Both the position numbers and the translations under genes were made by a program. 64,000 bases of DNA from assembly GCA_948474755.1 (NCBI GenBank), contig CAOLHI010000422.1:434001-498000 (forward strand), written 5' to 3'. The notes beneath the pieces are model-generated. The model saw only the letters and a list, made by a program, of their open reading frames with translations, ran no database searches and had not been told where the DNA came from. This document shows positions 62,055-64,000 of the stretch, in pieces. Source of the DNA: Ctenosaura bakeri (lineage: Eukaryota; Chordata; Lepidosauria; Squamata; Iguanidae). Each line of letters starts with the position of its first letter. The first letter of the stretch is position 1.

Positions 62055-62310
62055 TAGGAAACTTCCTGTTCAGAATACCAACTTGAAACCAGCCACTGGA
62101 ACTGGATCACAACCAAAATCACTCCATCAAATTTTGAGGCATCTCCTATGATTTCCTGATGCGTTATGATTAGCACCTCTTTTTTTGTTTCCAGAAAGTC
62201 TACTCTTTGGAATTTCAACTTGAAACTTGGCACGGCAAATTGGATGACAACCAAAACCACTCTGTCAAATTCTGAGGTGCCTAATATGATGTTGGAATGA
62301 GTTATGGGCT
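62055..62310. repeat. Diverged tandem duplication, unit about 130 bp
   Basis: Two adjacent units share in order AACTTGAAAC, GACAACCAAAACCACTC-like, TCAAATTTTGAGG / TCAAATTCTGAGG and GAGTTATG. An old duplication. Confidence 0.7.
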
Positions 62311-62555
62311 GCCACAGATACCCAGATATTTCCTTTTATTTTTATATGTTACTATGAGCTGCTTTCAATCTAACTTGGTGGGATATAAACCAGTAAGTAA
62401 GGCCACTATGATGGGTGAAATAGTATTTCAAGCAGGTGAATGGCTAGCAATGGAAGAATGAAACAGCTCTTTCTTTTCTTCCTGAAAACATATTCAGGGA
62501 TGGCCATGTTGTCTGTACAAAAAAAGAAGAAAAAAAAACAGAATGCAGTGATGAC

Positions 62556-62945
62556 ATACATCATGCAAGCTTTTGAAGCTTTACTGTGTTCTTCATTAGG
62601 CAAATATGTTAAAAATCATACCGGAGAAGAAGAGTGACAATGTTAGAATCATGGGCCTACATTTTGTCTCACGTATTACTCTGTTGTTGAGATTGGAGGA
62701 TCTCAGTGCAGGCACTGTTCTTCATGGCCCTGTGTGAACTAGGGACAAAGGACAATAAAGGAGAGGTAATAAAATTTCAACTCCATTAGCAACATAAAAG
62801 TTACTCCCCTTGAGACTGAATTGACTAAATTGAATTTCTCATGGAGTTTCTGAACTTTTTACATCTGGAAAAACTTTTAGGTGCTGTACAGTTGCCTCAT
62901 GAAGAGGCCAGTGAAGCTTCAGAAGCTTGCATGATGTACTTTATG
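62556..62945. repeat. Inverted repeat, about 48-bp arms
   Basis: Arms ACATCATGCAAGCTTTTGAA (62556-62602) and TTCAGAAGCTTGCATGATGT (62896-62945), spacer about 295 bp. The right arm is followed by CAATAAAGTTATCATTGC, typical of a retroelement 3' end. Confidence 0.65.
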
Positions 62946-63834
62946 TTTTGGAGTTGGCCCAATAAAGTTATCATTGCTTTCTGATTTTGCTGTATTTCTT
63001 TTCTGTAGTTTTTTTGGCTTTTCTTGTCACCTTTACTTCTAATTGTGCCTAGCTTAAAGGTGTTACTTGTCTCTTTCATCTTACAACTAAGCCTAAGTAA
63101 GGAAGAGAGTTTTAGTTTTAAGCTTGTGTATCTGGGTCAGACTGAAGGCAATGCAGATGTGGTATGTTTTGATGGGCTTGATAGTGTTCTGACAAGTGAT
63201 CCCAAAACCATGGAATTAGTTGTGTTCATGGTTATGGAAAATAAGCCTGGAAATGGGTTGGACAGGTTTTGTTATTTTTCCAAGAAAATAACAAAGCATT
63301 TAAGGAAAAAGTTATTTTGTTTGTAACATTTGGTCATTCTAATTTCAGAATTTATGATGTTAGCACTTAATTGAAATCTTGAAGACCTATCTGATACCAG
63401 GCAGAGGGTCAGCAGATGCAACGATTTCAGCTATTGTGATGAATGTGGATGCCTAAAATGCATTCCACAATTGGGAAATGATAAATGTTCCGACTAGAGT
63501 TAACCCGTTGTTTGTTTATTCTGTTATTGTTTTTCATACACAAAGATATAAAAGCAATGGTTACATCCACTGCATTATGACTAAGTGTGCCACCATAATT
63601 CCTCGTCTCAGAATGGTATTTAAAAAAAGGAGCACACCTTCTCCAAATGTTGGCAGTTCTAATGTCTCTCACCTTATTTTTATTCACATGCAAATATATG
63701 TAAAGTTAAGTTAATAGATTATGACTACAATCCTAGGTACACTTACTGGAGCTTAGAGCCTGTTGAACGCAGTGGAACTTCTGAGTAAAAAGTCTCAGAA
63801 CTGTACGGTAGAAAACAGCAGAGGTAAAAATGAT

Positions 63835-63945
63835 GTGGCCTGCCAGATATTGGGAGACTGTACCTCCTAGCATTCCTCACCACTGGCTGTGCTGGCCAGG
63901 ACTGGCGGAGCTTGCAGCCCCAAAAGATCTGGAGGGCCACAAGAT
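63835..63945. repeat. Palindromic repeat (TGGACTACAACTCCCA type)
   Basis: CCTGCCAGATATTGGGAGAC, CCTAGCATTCCTCACCACTG, GGCTGTGCTGGCCAGGACTG and AAAAGATCTGGAGGGCCAC. Confidence 0.6.
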
Positions 63946-64000
63946 TCTCACTCCTAACTGGACAAAACCGCTAAATGTTACACATTAACCAAGAAACACC

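Larger units (their letters stand above)
61070..64000. other. Right end of window; no recognised gene
   Basis: Repeat-rich flank. Contains a diverged tandem duplication, a short foldback and a palindromic repeat at 63835. AATAAAACATAC near 61240 looks like another retroelement end. No exon seen. Confidence 0.7.

Noticed and set aside
57500..64000. Search for the next gene upstream of FBP1
   Set aside because: No splice-bounded exon or familiar protein segment found; only repeats.

Overview
This window is vertebrate nuclear DNA, almost certainly from a squamate reptile (lizard or snake). The evidence is spliced multi-exon genes with GT-AG introns, tRNA-derived SINEs ending in ACA repeats, 5S-rRNA-derived SINEs with the same type of tail, BovB, L1, L2 and CR1 fragments, and many palindromic DNA transposons. 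I cannot name the species. There are no bacterial genes, CRISPR arrays, tRNA genes or rRNA genes.

Only two protein-coding genes can be supported, both on the minus strand and in tandem: FBP1 (fructose-1,6-bisphosphatase, liver type; coding span 36858-57077) and, 6.3 kb downstream of it, FBP2 (muscle type; coding span 4245-30568). Each has seven coding exons with identical phases. Exons 2-6 are 163, 93, 141, 138 and 120 bp in both. All 12 introns are bounded by GT-AG. FBP1 encodes 338 residues. FBP2 encodes 340, one more than the usual 339, because an alanine codon is inserted in the AMP-binding loop. Both keep the metal and substrate residues of the family. Both enzymes hydrolyse fructose 1,6-bisphosphate to fructose 6-phosphate, the regulated step of gluconeogenesis. 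The same adjacent tandem arrangement is known in mammals.

Layout: 1-3571 is repeat-rich flank beyond the FBP2 3' end. FBP2 occupies 3572-30568; its introns hold SINEs, an LTR insertion (9303-11237), a 1.1-kb inverted repeat (13950-15115), a degenerate L1 (about 17600-19700) and a degenerate BovB (about 26745-28315). The intergenic region 30569-36689 holds the FBP2 promoter region, an L2 tail, a palindromic MITE and a solo LTR. FBP1 occupies about 36690-57077 and holds a dead Tigger transposase, a CR1 tail and several foldback elements. Its first exon lies in a CpG-rich promoter (about 56680-57500). From 57500 to 64000 there are only repeats, including an 865-bp solo LTR with a perfect 4-bp target duplication; I found no exon there.

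The points most worth a second look are the unusual FBP2 changes at its allosteric AMP site and dynamic loop, and a family of near-perfect palindromic MITEs with 3-bp target duplications, two copies of which bracket FBP1 exon 1. I found no convincing new multi-gene system.
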